Source of the DNA: Arcicella sp034931005
Lineage (GTDB): Bacteria; Bacteroidota; Bacteroidia; Cytophagales; Spirosomataceae
DNA length: 64,000 bases
Direction of reading: 5' to 3'
Assembly (NCBI RefSeq): GCF_034931005.1
Contig: NZ_JAYGIN010000002.1
Location: forward strand, 1-64,000
In this document: one piece after another, positions 8,201-17,068 of the stretch
How the letters are laid out: every line of letters starts with the position of its first letter
Numbering within the stretch: position 1 is the stretch's first letter
Made by a program: the position numbers and the translations under genes
The notes under the pieces: generated by a model
Databases searched by the model: none
What the model saw: only the letters and a program-made list of their open reading frames with translations
Told to the model about the DNA's origin: nothing

Positions 8201-9322
8201 CTATTCCTCCTCCTCTTCCTCACTAATAATTTTTATTATTTCCTTTTTCCCATCTGAAAAAATGTAGGATAGTTTAATTTCTGCTCTATCATCATCATCA
8301 TTTAAAATATACTCTCCATTTTTAGATGTTCTATCATTTACAAATTGCCCTTCATACCTTTCGCCGTCTGGAAAATAATATATTCCGCTTCCTTGCCGTT
8401 TTCCGAGAACATATTCTCCGACATACATTTTTTGTCCGTTCGCATAATAATGTGTCCCAAAGCCATCACGTTTACCATTTCTCCAAGCACCTTTATAACT
8501 TCCTTGCGTTGGGTGAATGTAATACCCATCTCCATTGGCACAATCTCCCGAAATACAACCTGTTTTATTTATGGTGGATATATTTTCAATTTCGAAATCC
8601 TTTTCAACAATTTCTGGTTTGCGTTGATAAACTTTTGCTTCAGGTTGTATGATTACTTGGCTTTCTGTACGTGGAGGTGTATTTGTTGGTAATTTTTGTG
8701 GAATTGTGGATAACCTTGGATGAAGATTTTCTGCTTCTTTCCATCCTTTTTCAATGGCATCCAATCTTTGCGAGCGTGGCGGATGCGTAGATGTTACGTA
8801 CTCTCCTTGAAAATGTTTCATGGCTTCCTGCGACTGTGCAAGGTTCGCTCCCATTTCGTGTAACCAAAAACCTGAGAAATAATCTGCTTCCAATTCTTTA
8901 TCTGGACGGCTTCCTGTTCCATCAATGGTATGAAAATTGGCGTGATGTCCAATTTCATGTGCTAAAATTGATACTGCTGCCCAGTCGGTGCGAGTGGTTT
9001 CTTCAACTCTGTTCAAAAAAGCATTGTCATAAATAATATAAGGCTGTCCTTCAATTACCGTTGCAAAGCAATTATCTGTGTTTGAACATTGCATTACTCT
9101 AAACTTACTTTGAACTTGTCCCATCTTTCTGGCAAACTGTCCAATCACTTGTTCAGCATGACTATCAGACACAAATCCTTGCATTTGTGGACAAATTTCT
9201 TGTGGAGAGATATTTCTTCCAAAATAATTACAGGCAAAAATCTTTTTAGTGTTTTTTTGTTGACAAAATGATTGGTCTATCAACGAAAAAATAAACAGTA
9301 GTGATAATAATGGGCTTTTCAT
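8201..9322 (-). CDS. M48-like zinc metalloprotease with C-terminal MORN repeats
   Basis: About 373 residues from the chosen start, which gives a good signal peptide (MKSPLLSLLFIFSLIDQSFCQ). An upstream in-frame ATG at 9364 would add 14 residues, but those codons contain two perfect DnaA-box 9-mers. The protease domain carries the zinc motif HEIGH and a downstream ELEADYF glutamate, followed by STHPPRSQRL, which is typical of the M48/BepA/LoiP end region. After a linker come at least three MORN-type repeats (GDGYYIHPTQGSYKGAW, GFGTHYYANGQKMYVGEY, GSGIYYFPDGERYEGQF). It is probably periplasmic or surface exposed. M48 plus MORN is an unusual pairing; the MORN part may bind membrane or protein partners. 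Confidence 0.8.
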   Translation of the reverse strand: MKSPLLSLLFIFSLIDQSFCQQKNTKKIFACNYFGRNISPQEICPQMQGFVSDSHAEQVIGQFARKMGQVQSKFRVMQCSNTDNCFATVIEGQPYIIYDNAFLNRVEETTRTDWAAVSILAHEIGHHANFHTIDGTGSRPDKELEADYFSGFWLHEMGANLAQSQEAMKHFQGEYVTSTHPPRSQRLDAIEKGWKEAENLHPRLSTIPQKLPTNTPPRTESQVIIQPEAKVYQRKPEIVEKDFEIENISTINKTGCISGDCANGDGYYIHPTQGSYKGAWRNGKRDGFGTHYYANGQKMYVGEYVLGKRQGSGIYYFPDGERYEGQFVNDRTSKNGEYILNDDDDRAEIKLSYIFSDGKKEIIKIISEEEEEE

Positions 9323-9419
9323 GTGGATAAATTTACTTGAATGTGGATAATTCCTAAAATTCAATCAATGTTTTACAAGTAAATTTTTATCATGCAGTTT
9401 TTGGATTGGGTTATCAACA
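9322..9419. promoter_or_regulatory. DnaA-box doublet upstream of the M48/MORN gene
   Basis: Perfect TGTGGATAA (TTATCCACA on the minus strand) occurs at 9322-9330 and 9342-9350, exactly 20 bp apart and therefore on the same helix face. A one-mismatch TTATCAACA lies at 9411-9419. They lie just upstream of the preferred start codon, so DnaA could bind there as a regulator or as part of an extended origin region. Confidence 0.5.
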
Positions 9420-9450
9420 AAAAACCGCAAGTTTGAAAACCTGCGGTTTA
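9419..9450 (-). terminator. Terminator of the TPR gene
   Basis: AAACCGCA (9421-9428) / TGCGGTTT (9441-9448) hairpin located 24 nt beyond the stop at 9472. A-runs precede it and T-runs follow it. Confidence 0.75.
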
Positions 9451-9471
9451 ATTTTATTACGAAAACATTAA

Positions 9472-11286
9472 TTAGTTTATTGTGTCACCTCTTAAATTTC
9501 TAAATCTTTTTCTTGCATCAGCTCCATAAATGCTTCCTGGATACTTTGTTAATAATTCTTGATACAATTTCATCGCTTTGGCTGGCTGATTGAGTTTTTC
9601 TTGATAAGTCTTTGCCAAATGGTAAGTTGCGTCATCGCCTTTCAACTCAATCGGGAATTTTTGGATAATTGTTTCCAAATCCTTCACTCCTTTATCCACA
9701 TCACCTTGTTTTAAGTACGTCATGGCTCTTAAATAAATAATTTCATCTTCGAGTGGGTCGCCTTTAAAAGTTTTTTCCATTGCGTTCAAATTTGAGATAG
9801 CTTCTTCATTTCGATGTTGAAATAATAGTAGTTCAGCATTTGAATATGCCTTCATGGCTTTTTCGGTACTGTCAGTTCCTGTATTTTCTTGAATCAACAA
9901 ACTTAATTCCATTGCATCATTGGCAATTTCTCTGGTTGTGGCCTGTTTCAGAATATCTAACACCTCTTTCGACAATTCAAAGTCACCTCGAAAGTAAGCC
10001 AATTTTGCATTTCTTAATTTGGCATCATAACCAAGTGGACTATCTTTTTCTGATTTTTCAACTTGTGAATAAATTAGTGTTGCTTCCCAAGGTTCAGATT
10101 TTAGTAAGTAAATATCTCCCAAATCTAATTTACAGCGGTCGATAAACTGTTGGTCGCCATTTGCCATTTTTATCGCCGTCTCCAAAACTGTAATTGCCGT
10201 ATCTTTTTCGTTTAGGTAGAATGCATAAAGTAAACCTTTACTTCTGACGGCTTCGAGTGTTTTTTGGTTTGTGCCTAACTCCTGCAACATTTTAGAATAT
10301 TCAGAAATTAAAAGCCGAATGTCGTCCAAATTGATGGGATATACACTTTTGATAACTTCTTCTTTTGCATTTATCAACATTCGTCGCCAAAGTGAATAAT
10401 TTTGATGACGTGGATACTCTTTTATCAAATATTCAAAAATCTTTCCTGAGTTAACATAGTCTTTATTTTGATGAGCTAAAAAGCCTAAATCAGTTACTTG
10501 AATTCCTTCTTTTCGGTATCTTCTATCTAAGGCTCTTGCTTGAACAAATGCTTTATAAAATTCTTTCTTTTGTATTAAGTGCCAAATCAATACCTCACTA
10601 TAATAGGCTTCGTCGGGGTACTTTTGAACTTTAGTATAAAGCACTTTTTCTAATTGTTCAATTTCCTTCTCATCTTTAAGCTCATCTTGAAGTATTGACT
10701 GTACCATTTCTCGATTTTCCGATACGAAGCCAAACTTGAGATACTCATCTATCATTTGCGGAATTTTACCCTCCATACGATACAACTTTGCTAATTGAAC
10801 CGCATATTTATCTTCTGATTTGAAATGTTCTCTCGATTTTTCTATGGTTTGAATTGCCAAATCGAATTGTTGATTTTGTGAAAATTCTGTAACCAATTCC
10901 ATCAACGCATTTTCATCTGATTTCACTTTTTCAATTGCTAAATTATACTGTTTTAGAGCTTCTTCTTTTTTTTCATTCAATTCCAGTAGTCGGGCATAGT
11001 CAGTTATATACTTTGCATTTCCATCCGAAGATTTGATTTCCTTCTTTGCAAATTTTTCAGCATCTTCCCATTCTTTCAATTTTATCAAAGTTTGCAAATA
11101 TGGCTTATGAATCACTTTGGCAGTTTCTTTATTCTTTGCCAATTTCTGAAAAATGGTTTTCGCCTTTTCATACTCTCCCGCCTTCATATATTCCATACCC
11201 AATTCGGCATCCTGCGAAAAAGCACCAAATGACAGAATTAGGAAAAGCATGAATCCGAAATTTTTCAAAAAAGTTTTCAACAACAT
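9472..11286 (-). CDS. Secreted tetratricopeptide-repeat protein
   Basis: About 604 residues from MLLKTFLKNFGFMLFLILSFGAFSQ, a standard signal peptide. An alternative ATG at 11304 adds six residues before it and looks less natural. The mature part is nearly all helical TPR units, for example GMEYMKAGEYEKAKTIFQKLA near the N-terminus, a QYNLAIEKVKSDENAL segment, and a C-terminal TYHLAKTYQEKLNQPAKAMKLYQELL followed by PGSIYGADARKRF, the usual TolA/YbgF-type end. It is likely a periplasmic scaffold; no enzymatic domain is visible. It is the first gene left of the DnaA-box cluster and is transcribed away from it. Confidence 0.85.
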   Translation of the reverse strand: MLLKTFLKNFGFMLFLILSFGAFSQDAELGMEYMKAGEYEKAKTIFQKLAKNKETAKVIHKPYLQTLIKLKEWEDAEKFAKKEIKSSDGNAKYITDYARLLELNEKKEEALKQYNLAIEKVKSDENALMELVTEFSQNQQFDLAIQTIEKSREHFKSEDKYAVQLAKLYRMEGKIPQMIDEYLKFGFVSENREMVQSILQDELKDEKEIEQLEKVLYTKVQKYPDEAYYSEVLIWHLIQKKEFYKAFVQARALDRRYRKEGIQVTDLGFLAHQNKDYVNSGKIFEYLIKEYPRHQNYSLWRRMLINAKEEVIKSVYPINLDDIRLLISEYSKMLQELGTNQKTLEAVRSKGLLYAFYLNEKDTAITVLETAIKMANGDQQFIDRCKLDLGDIYLLKSEPWEATLIYSQVEKSEKDSPLGYDAKLRNAKLAYFRGDFELSKEVLDILKQATTREIANDAMELSLLIQENTGTDSTEKAMKAYSNAELLLFQHRNEEAISNLNAMEKTFKGDPLEDEIIYLRAMTYLKQGDVDKGVKDLETIIQKFPIELKGDDATYHLAKTYQEKLNQPAKAMKLYQELLTKYPGSIYGADARKRFRNLRGDTIN

Positions 11287-11304
11287 TATATTATAATAAA
11301 TCAT

Positions 11305-11767
11305 TTTTTTTTATTTAAAATTTAAAAAGAAGAAAACTACTATATCTATTATACTGTGTATATGTGGATTAAGTTTGTGAAACTTATTTTTCACGATTTA
11401 TTTACTAAAACTTATTTTTTATCCACAGTTAAAATTGAGTTATCAACACATAACTAATTGAATAACAATACGTTTAATTATTAACCACTGATATGTGTAT
11501 AAGTATTCTGTATTTATCAACGTTGTCCACACTTACATAATTGTGTGGTAAAATTGTATTTAGAGTCCTGATAAATCGAATACTTTTCCACGTTTAATTT
11601 TAGGCATTTTCTGAATCCACAATGACATCAAAAATATCCACAATTATTTTGTTCAAAAACCATACCTTATCCACTTATTGAATCCATCGTTTCGACCATA
11701 TTTCTATGCTTATCCACAAAAGAAATATCAGCATTCTATTTTTTATCTGAATAAAATACCTTTTATA
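11305..11767. other. Candidate chromosomal replication origin (oriC): DnaA-box cluster
   Basis: A 463-bp gene-free, very AT-rich gap. Perfect DnaA boxes TTATCCACA lie at 11419-11427 and 11710-11718. Single-mismatch boxes lie at 11363-11371 (minus), 11440-11448, 11494-11502 (minus), 11523-11531, 11634-11642 and 11667-11675, giving eight within 356 bp. An almost pure A/T stretch at about 11283-11345 could serve as the unwinding element. mnmG (gidA), a classical origin neighbour, is 2.8 kb away, and two parS-like sites are 5 kb away. Nothing here encodes protein. The identification as oriC is inference; the box cluster itself is directly seen. Confidence 0.7.
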
Positions 11768-13402
11768 TTAGTCTATCGTAAAATCATAACCCGTTAGTTC
11801 AAAATTTTGCTTAAGCTTTATTTTATCCTTTGTAATTTGGGTTTCTTCTGGAAGAATATTTTTTTCCAAGTCTCCGCTATCCCATCGAGCATTTCGATTT
11901 TCGTCCACAATCAATCTTACATAATATATACCCGCTTTTACAAAGCTAAATTCGTACTTTGCGATGTTGTCCAATTTTTGAATCACTTCATATTTTTCGT
12001 CAAGCAATTGAATGATGAAACCTTTCTTTTGAGGATTTTTAATTTCGCCCGCAATTGTCCCATAATTTTCCACATCTCTTATTGGGTGATTTAAAAGTGC
12101 ATTATTTGTCGAATCATTTTCTACTGAAATAAACGCTCCTTTTTGCATTCTCATTCGCACAAATTCTTTTGGTTTTTTGGCATCCACCAAAATTTTCATT
12201 TCAGTTTTCTCCTTATTCCAGAGGAGATTTTTTTCGGAAATGGGGACTTTTACAATGGTATCATTTTCAAATTCCAATTTATTCAAATCAAAACTTTTGA
12301 TTGGTTTTGTAAAGGTGAAAGTGTAGCCTACTTCTTTTAAGTCTATATCTTCATTATTAGCAGGTTTTATCTTCATAGAGAATTCTTCTTTTATACCCTC
12401 ATCTTTTTTACTTTTTACTTTAAATTTTACTTTTTGGTCATGCGTGAAAACTCTATCTAATGAATCAGTTACTGAAATTTTTACTCTAATTGTATCGATG
12501 GAGTTATTAATTGAATTGAAAATTCTGATATTTCTATGATCAATTTGTTGATAAACCATGCTATCTTTTTTATCAGCGAAATTAATTTTGAGATTTTTTA
12601 TGCCTCTATTATATTCAATTAGGTAATAATTAGCCGTGTTTCTGGTTTTGAGAACTTTTGTTGGTATTCTATCCATTTTTGCCATTTTGATTTCCAAGTT
12701 ATCCACATTGTTTTTCAAGTCGATTGTATCTTTTACAAATCCTATAATTTCTTTCGCTTCATCATAAAGTAGATTACTATTGTTATCTGTTATGGCAAAA
12801 ATTCTATATTTTCCTGCGGCGATATTTTCAATTTCGAATTTTCCAGAACTATCTGTTTTCATAAAATAGTATGGTTTAATCTTTTTAGGATTTAAAGTAT
12901 CCGAAAACACATATAGACCCACACTTATATCCATCATTGGTTTTTTATCAAGTGGGTTAATTACTTTTCCACTTACTTTTAGGGAGTCAATAATATTTCC
13001 TGTACTGAAAACTAATCTGATATTTTTTGCAGGATTTCTTTCATTCATATCTTTAAAAGTATTTCTGAAATTAAAACTGTAAGTGGTATTTGTTTTAAAT
13101 GGTTTATCGAAAGTTAGTTTTGCTCCTTTTGGTAAAACTTTGGTTTCATACGTTCCTTCCAAATTTGGTGTGATGGATAATTGCTGTAAAATATTATCAA
13201 CACTTACATATTCATCAAATTGTAATTCAATTTGTTTTCCATTAAAATTCTTCGATTGATTGAGTGGAAATACTTTTACTAACACTGGTGCAAGTGTATC
13301 TTTTTTTCCTCCAGTTGGTGCTACAATTTGGGCACAACTCAAAAGCATTTCTGTTATAACTAATCCCAAAAAACTTATTAATACTATGTGTTTTAATCTC
13401 AT
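11768..13402 (-). CDS. Ig-like domain lipoprotein (Big_5/SbsA-type)
   Basis: A 544-residue probable lipoprotein: MRLKHIVLISFLGLVITEMLLSC gives a lipobox (MLLSC) with Cys about residue 23. The PTGGKKDTLAPVLVKVFP segment and QIELQFDEYVSVDN are hallmarks of the bacterial Ig-like Big_5 domain (about 35-130). A carboxypeptidase-regulatory-like beta sandwich follows (KVINPLDKKPMMDISVGLYV, GKFEIENIAAGKYRIFAI, about 145-215). The C-terminal GIYYVRLIVDENRNARWDSG repeats that style. Such proteins are common and envelope-attached in Bacteroidota, of unknown function, and often lie beside mnmG. It contains a perfect DnaA box at 12699-12707. Confidence 0.85.
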   Translation of the reverse strand: MRLKHIVLISFLGLVITEMLLSCAQIVAPTGGKKDTLAPVLVKVFPLNQSKNFNGKQIELQFDEYVSVDNILQQLSITPNLEGTYETKVLPKGAKLTFDKPFKTNTTYSFNFRNTFKDMNERNPAKNIRLVFSTGNIIDSLKVSGKVINPLDKKPMMDISVGLYVFSDTLNPKKIKPYYFMKTDSSGKFEIENIAAGKYRIFAITDNNSNLLYDEAKEIIGFVKDTIDLKNNVDNLEIKMAKMDRIPTKVLKTRNTANYYLIEYNRGIKNLKINFADKKDSMVYQQIDHRNIRIFNSINNSIDTIRVKISVTDSLDRVFTHDQKVKFKVKSKKDEGIKEEFSMKIKPANNEDIDLKEVGYTFTFTKPIKSFDLNKLEFENDTIVKVPISEKNLLWNKEKTEMKILVDAKKPKEFVRMRMQKGAFISVENDSTNNALLNHPIRDVENYGTIAGEIKNPQKKGFIIQLLDEKYEVIQKLDNIAKYEFSFVKAGIYYVRLIVDENRNARWDSGDLEKNILPEETQITKDKIKLKQNFELTGYDFTID

Positions 13403-13527
13403 GTTGATATGTTGAAAACTTTGTGGAAAATCATCGGTGCTTTCCGTGAAACAAATTTTGATTTACTATCTAACCCAAATTTGATAAAAATTATCGGTTT
13501 ATAGAAATCCTTAGGTATGTACAAAAA

Positions 13528-13562
13528 TAAACCCTCAATAGTTAATAACCATTGAGGGTTGT
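13528..13562 (-). terminator. Terminator of the methyltransferase gene
   Basis: AACCCTCAAT (13530-13539) / ATTGAGGGTT (13551-13560), a perfect 10-bp stem. A short A/T tract lies on the outer side. It starts 21 nt beyond the stop at 13583. Confidence 0.75.
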
Positions 13563-13582
13563 GGAAAAGTGTGTTATTAACG

Positions 13583-14467
13583 TTAATCTTTCTTAAAAAT
13601 ATAGATTAGACTTGAATAGTTTCTGTTGTCACTTTTTGCATTGATGTTTGACTTTAATCCATCTAAAAATGCTTTGATATAATTGATTTTACCCGATTGA
13701 TATTTTGTACTCAACATCGAAACATAAAACGAATCAAATTTCATTGGTAAGATTTCTTTCAATGAAAATCCCTTTTGTTCAAATAATTGTTTTATACTTT
13801 TTTGTGAGAAATGGTATAAGTGTCTTGGTACATCATAAGCCGCCCAATGCTCTCGATAAATTTCCGCATCTTTGGATTCGTGATTTGGAACGGCAATGAT
13901 TAAATATCCATTCTCACTTAATCTTTCTTTTAACCAATCAATTGTTTCGTTTAATAAGTGTATGTGTTCGAGTACGTGCCACATGGTTATTATATCAAAA
14001 GTTTCATCTTTGAATGAACTTAATATTTCAGTTTTTATGGTAGCTTTATTTATTTCTTCTGCAATTTGCCTTGCTCCATTATCAGGTTCAATGCCATTTA
14101 CTTTCCAACCATCTTCTTGGCATACATTCAGGAACATTCCAGTTCCGCAGCCTACATCTAATAGTTTTCCTTTTTTGGGAATGAGTGAATTAATTAAACT
14201 TAATTTACCCTTTAGTGTATATTTTCTTACAGAGTGGTACAATTTAGCAATCAACCCTTTCGAAGTATTTGTATGAGAAATATAAGATTCTGCTTTATAG
14301 TAATCTCCAATTTGTGTTAAATCGGGTCTTGGATTTGTAAACTTGAAGCCACAATTTTTACATTCTTGTATCGAAAACTTTTCTTGACTTACCGTAAAGT
14401 CTTGAACTTTTAAAAATTCTACAAACGTGTTATTTTGACAAACAGGGCAATTCTTTAATTCTTCCAT
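13583..14467 (-). CDS. Class I SAM-dependent methyltransferase with N-terminal zinc ribbon
   Basis: A 294-residue protein. The N-terminal CPVC ... CKNCGF pairs (about residues 8-11 and 36-40) form a rubredoxin-like ribbon. SAM motif I is LDVGCGTGMFL (about 103-113), and IITMWHVLEHIHLL (about 159-172) contains the acidic/HVLEH motif of Methyltransf_23. The substrate is unknown. Relatives act on sugars or small molecules in surface polysaccharide assembly, but no sugar genes are near. It is transcribed in the same direction as mnmG, which lies upstream and has its own hairpin between. Confidence 0.85.
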   Translation of the reverse strand: MEELKNCPVCQNNTFVEFLKVQDFTVSQEKFSIQECKNCGFKFTNPRPDLTQIGDYYKAESYISHTNTSKGLIAKLYHSVRKYTLKGKLSLINSLIPKKGKLLDVGCGTGMFLNVCQEDGWKVNGIEPDNGARQIAEEINKATIKTEILSSFKDETFDIITMWHVLEHIHLLNETIDWLKERLSENGYLIIAVPNHESKDAEIYREHWAAYDVPRHLYHFSQKSIKQLFEQKGFSLKEILPMKFDSFYVSMLSTKYQSGKINYIKAFLDGLKSNINAKSDNRNYSSLIYIFKKD

Positions 14468-14508
14468 TTTTGTAAATTATAAGCTTCTTTTAATTTTTGA
14501 CAAAGATA

Positions 14509-14555
14509 CAAAAAAAGACCTGCAAGGTTTTATTTCCTTACAGGTCTTCAATTTT
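14509..14555 (-). terminator. Terminator of mnmG
   Basis: AAGACCTG(C)AAGG (14515-14527) / CCTT(A)CAGGTCTT (14536-14548). A T-rich tail follows in the minus direction. Confidence 0.8.
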
Positions 14556-14570
14556 ACTTTTTCGATTTTA

Positions 14571-16433
14571 TTATCTTCCCATGTAAAGCATCAAAACTGA
14601 AACATCTGATACCGACACTCCACTAATTCTTGAAGCCTGCCCTATCGTTTGTGGTCTTATCTTCGTTAATTTTTGACGACCTTCAATCGAAATTGTTTTC
14701 AATTGCATATAGTCAAAATCGGTTGGAATATTAAGGTTTTCTAATCGTTGAAGTTTATTTACCATCAATTGTTCCTTTTCAATATAGCTTTCGTATTTCA
14801 CATTAATTTCTGCTTGCTCCAATACGTCTTCTTTATATGCTGCAAAAAGTTTTTCTACATCTTCCGTCAATGTTCGTAAATCTTTTATCTCGATATTGGG
14901 TCTTCTCAATAAACTCCATAAAGAAACCTTTTCTCTTAACTCTGCCGTACCAAATGCTTGAAGTTTTTCATTTACTTCTTTTGGTGAAACTTTAACAACT
15001 TTTAATTTTTCAATTAACTCAGCCGATTTTTCAATTTTGATTTTTACATTAATTAATCTTTCTTCCGAAGCCAATCCTATTTTATAACCCTTTTCGGTTA
15101 ATCTAATATCTGCGTTATCTTGTCTCAATAATGTTCTATACTCTGCTCTTGAGGTAAACATACGGTACGGTTCATCTGTACCTTTGTTTATTAAATCATC
15201 TATTAATACTCCTATATAAGCTTCTGAACGATTTAACACAAATTCTTCTAAGCCTTGAGCTTTTTGATGTGCATTAATCCCTGCCATCAATCCTTGACAC
15301 GCCGCTTCTTCATATCCAGTCGTTCCATTGATTTGACCTGCGAAAAATAAGTTTTCTATCAACTTAGTTTCTAATGTAGATTTCAATTGCGTAGGCGGAA
15401 AGAAATCATATTCGATTGCATAACCTGGTCTAAACATTCTTACATTTTCAAAACCTGGAATTTTTTTCAAGGCTTCATATTGTACATCTTCTGGCAATGA
15501 GGTCGAGAAACCATTAATATACATTTCAACAGTATTCCATCCTTCTGGTTCAACGAATATTTGATGACGGTCTTTATCAGCAAAACGGTTTATCTTATCT
15601 TCAACCGAAGGGCAGTATCTCGGGCCAAGTCCTTTTATTCTACCCGCAAACATCGGTGATTTATCAAATCCTGTTTTTAATACATCATGTACCTCCTGAT
15701 TTGTATAAGTTATCCAACAACTTCTTTGCTTTGTCAAATTCTCAGTATTCAAATAAGAAAACTTACTTGGATTCTCATCCCCTTTTTGTTCTTCCATTTT
15801 TGAATAATCTAAACTTCTTCCATCTACTCTTGGTGGAGTTCCTGTTTTCATTCTCCCCGCTTCAAAACCGATGCTTACTAATTGTTCAGTTATGCCAGTT
15901 GAACGAGCTTCTGAAGTTCTACCTCCCCCGAAGTTTTTTTCACCAATATGAATTAAGCCATTCAAAAATGTTCCATTTGTCAATACAACAGATTTCGCTT
16001 TAAACTCAATATTCATCTGAGTCCTCACCCCTACTACTTTATTGTCTTCAATGAGTAGTCCAGACACCATTTCTTGCCAAAAATCCACATTTTGATTTTG
16101 TTCCAATGCCATCCTCCATTCTTCTGCAAATCTCATTCTATCTGATTGACATCTCGGCGACCACATGGCTGGACCTTTCGAGCGATTCAACATTCTAAAT
16201 TGAATCATTGTTTTATCCGATATTATTCCAGACATTCCACCGAGAGCATCAACCTCTCTCACAATTTGTCCTTTTGCAACTCCACCCATTGCAGGATTAC
16301 AAGACATCTGTGCGATGGTATTCATATTCATTGTCACCAATAAAACTTTCGAACCCATTTGAGCTGCAGAATGTGCTGCTTCACAACCAGCGTGTCCTGC
16401 TCCTACTACTATTACATCATATTCTTTGTACAT
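14571..16433 (-). CDS. mnmG: tRNA uridine-5-carboxymethylaminomethyl modification enzyme MnmG (GidA)
   Basis: A 620-residue FAD protein which, together with MnmE, installs the cmnm5 group at U34 of several tRNAs. The FAD-binding Rossmann motif VVGAGHAGCEAA is at about residues 10-21. The family signatures GGVAKGQIVREVDALGG (about 51-67) and YCPSVEDKI are present, and the C-terminal helical domain includes SRISGVSVSDVSVL. The length is standard (about 620-630). It is the downstream gene of an HNH-mnmG pair with only four bases between the genes. mnmG adjacency to replication origins is common in bacteria, consistent with the DnaA-box cluster nearby. Confidence 0.97.
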   Translation of the reverse strand: MYKEYDVIVVGAGHAGCEAAHSAAQMGSKVLLVTMNMNTIAQMSCNPAMGGVAKGQIVREVDALGGMSGIISDKTMIQFRMLNRSKGPAMWSPRCQSDRMRFAEEWRMALEQNQNVDFWQEMVSGLLIEDNKVVGVRTQMNIEFKAKSVVLTNGTFLNGLIHIGEKNFGGGRTSEARSTGITEQLVSIGFEAGRMKTGTPPRVDGRSLDYSKMEEQKGDENPSKFSYLNTENLTKQRSCWITYTNQEVHDVLKTGFDKSPMFAGRIKGLGPRYCPSVEDKINRFADKDRHQIFVEPEGWNTVEMYINGFSTSLPEDVQYEALKKIPGFENVRMFRPGYAIEYDFFPPTQLKSTLETKLIENLFFAGQINGTTGYEEAACQGLMAGINAHQKAQGLEEFVLNRSEAYIGVLIDDLINKGTDEPYRMFTSRAEYRTLLRQDNADIRLTEKGYKIGLASEERLINVKIKIEKSAELIEKLKVVKVSPKEVNEKLQAFGTAELREKVSLWSLLRRPNIEIKDLRTLTEDVEKLFAAYKEDVLEQAEINVKYESYIEKEQLMVNKLQRLENLNIPTDFDYMQLKTISIEGRQKLTKIRPQTIGQASRISGVSVSDVSVLMLYMGR

Positions 16434-16437
16434 ATAT

Positions 16438-16929
16438 TTAATGATAATTTATGCTATTGTAAAATTTTAGAAATTCTAAATCATAATTGTATTTTGTATG
16501 AATTTCATCATTGTTTGTTTTTTCTTTTAGTGCTTTTAATATTGGATTGCTTGGTAATACCTTTAATCTTTTTTCAAGTTCAATTTTTGCAAAGTATAAT
16601 GAGTGAGCTTTTATTTCATTATCTTTTCTAATCAATGGCATTAAATTTAAGTAGTGCCAACAAAGTTTTAAGTCGTCTTCATTTGTCATATCAAATTCTC
16701 CAACAGGTATAATATGGTCTATTTCCCAAGCTGAACAATAATTATCCCATGTCATTCCTTCTAAAAACTGGTGTTCAAGATATTCTCTGAAATCTGTTCT
16801 GCTTAGAATAATGTATCTTAATATTTCATTGTTTGCATAGTTATCTAACCTCATTTCTCCCTTAACAAACCTTCTCAGGCTAATTGAGTACCGTTTTTTT
16901 ATACCTTGGTTATCCGTTCTAAATCTCAT
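16438..16929 (-). CDS. HNH-type endonuclease domain protein
   Basis: A 163-residue basic protein. The core WEIDHIIPVGEFDM (about 87-100) followed by LCWHYLNLMPLIRKDNEIK (about 109-127) matches the phage and homing-type HNH fold, with DH as the metal and general-base pair and N as the third element. The N-terminal basic segment could bind DNA. It has no recognised partner methylase. It sits between the parS-like sites and mnmG, so it looks like an insertion into a conserved mnmG-ybeY neighbourhood. Cytosolic; the target is unknown. Confidence 0.75.
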   Translation of the reverse strand: MRFRTDNQGIKKRYSISLRRFVKGEMRLDNYANNEILRYIILSRTDFREYLEHQFLEGMTWDNYCSAWEIDHIIPVGEFDMTNEDDLKLCWHYLNLMPLIRKDNEIKAHSLYFAKIELEKRLKVLPSNPILKALKEKTNNDEIHTKYNYDLEFLKFYNSINYH

Positions 16930-16949
16930 TAGTGATTATTTTTAGTAAA

Positions 16950-17045
16950 TGTTCCACGTGGAGTTTTTTTACTTGTTTGTTGATTTAAATATAAAAAAAC
17001 ATTACGAACGAATAGGTAATTACTGAAAGACTCCACGTGGAACGT
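16950..17045. promoter_or_regulatory. Pair of inverted parS-like CACGTG sites
   Basis: GTTCCACGTGGAGT at 16951-16964 and its exact reverse complement ACTCCACGTGGAAC at 17030-17043. Each is itself near-palindromic around CACGTG and resembles the ParB-binding parS consensus (TGTTNCACGTGAAACA), with about 11 of 16 positions matching for 16950-16965. The 65-bp interval is AT-rich and non-coding. The position between ybeY and the HNH gene, 5 kb from the DnaA-box cluster, fits parS. An alternative is a terminator or operator, because the two arms can also pair as one long hairpin. Confidence 0.6.
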
Positions 17046-17068
17046 TTATTGAAAATGAAACGGTCGAA

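Noticed and set aside
8326..8692. Antisense frames inside the M48/MORN gene
   Set aside because: They mirror the repetitive MORN codons and have no independent signals.
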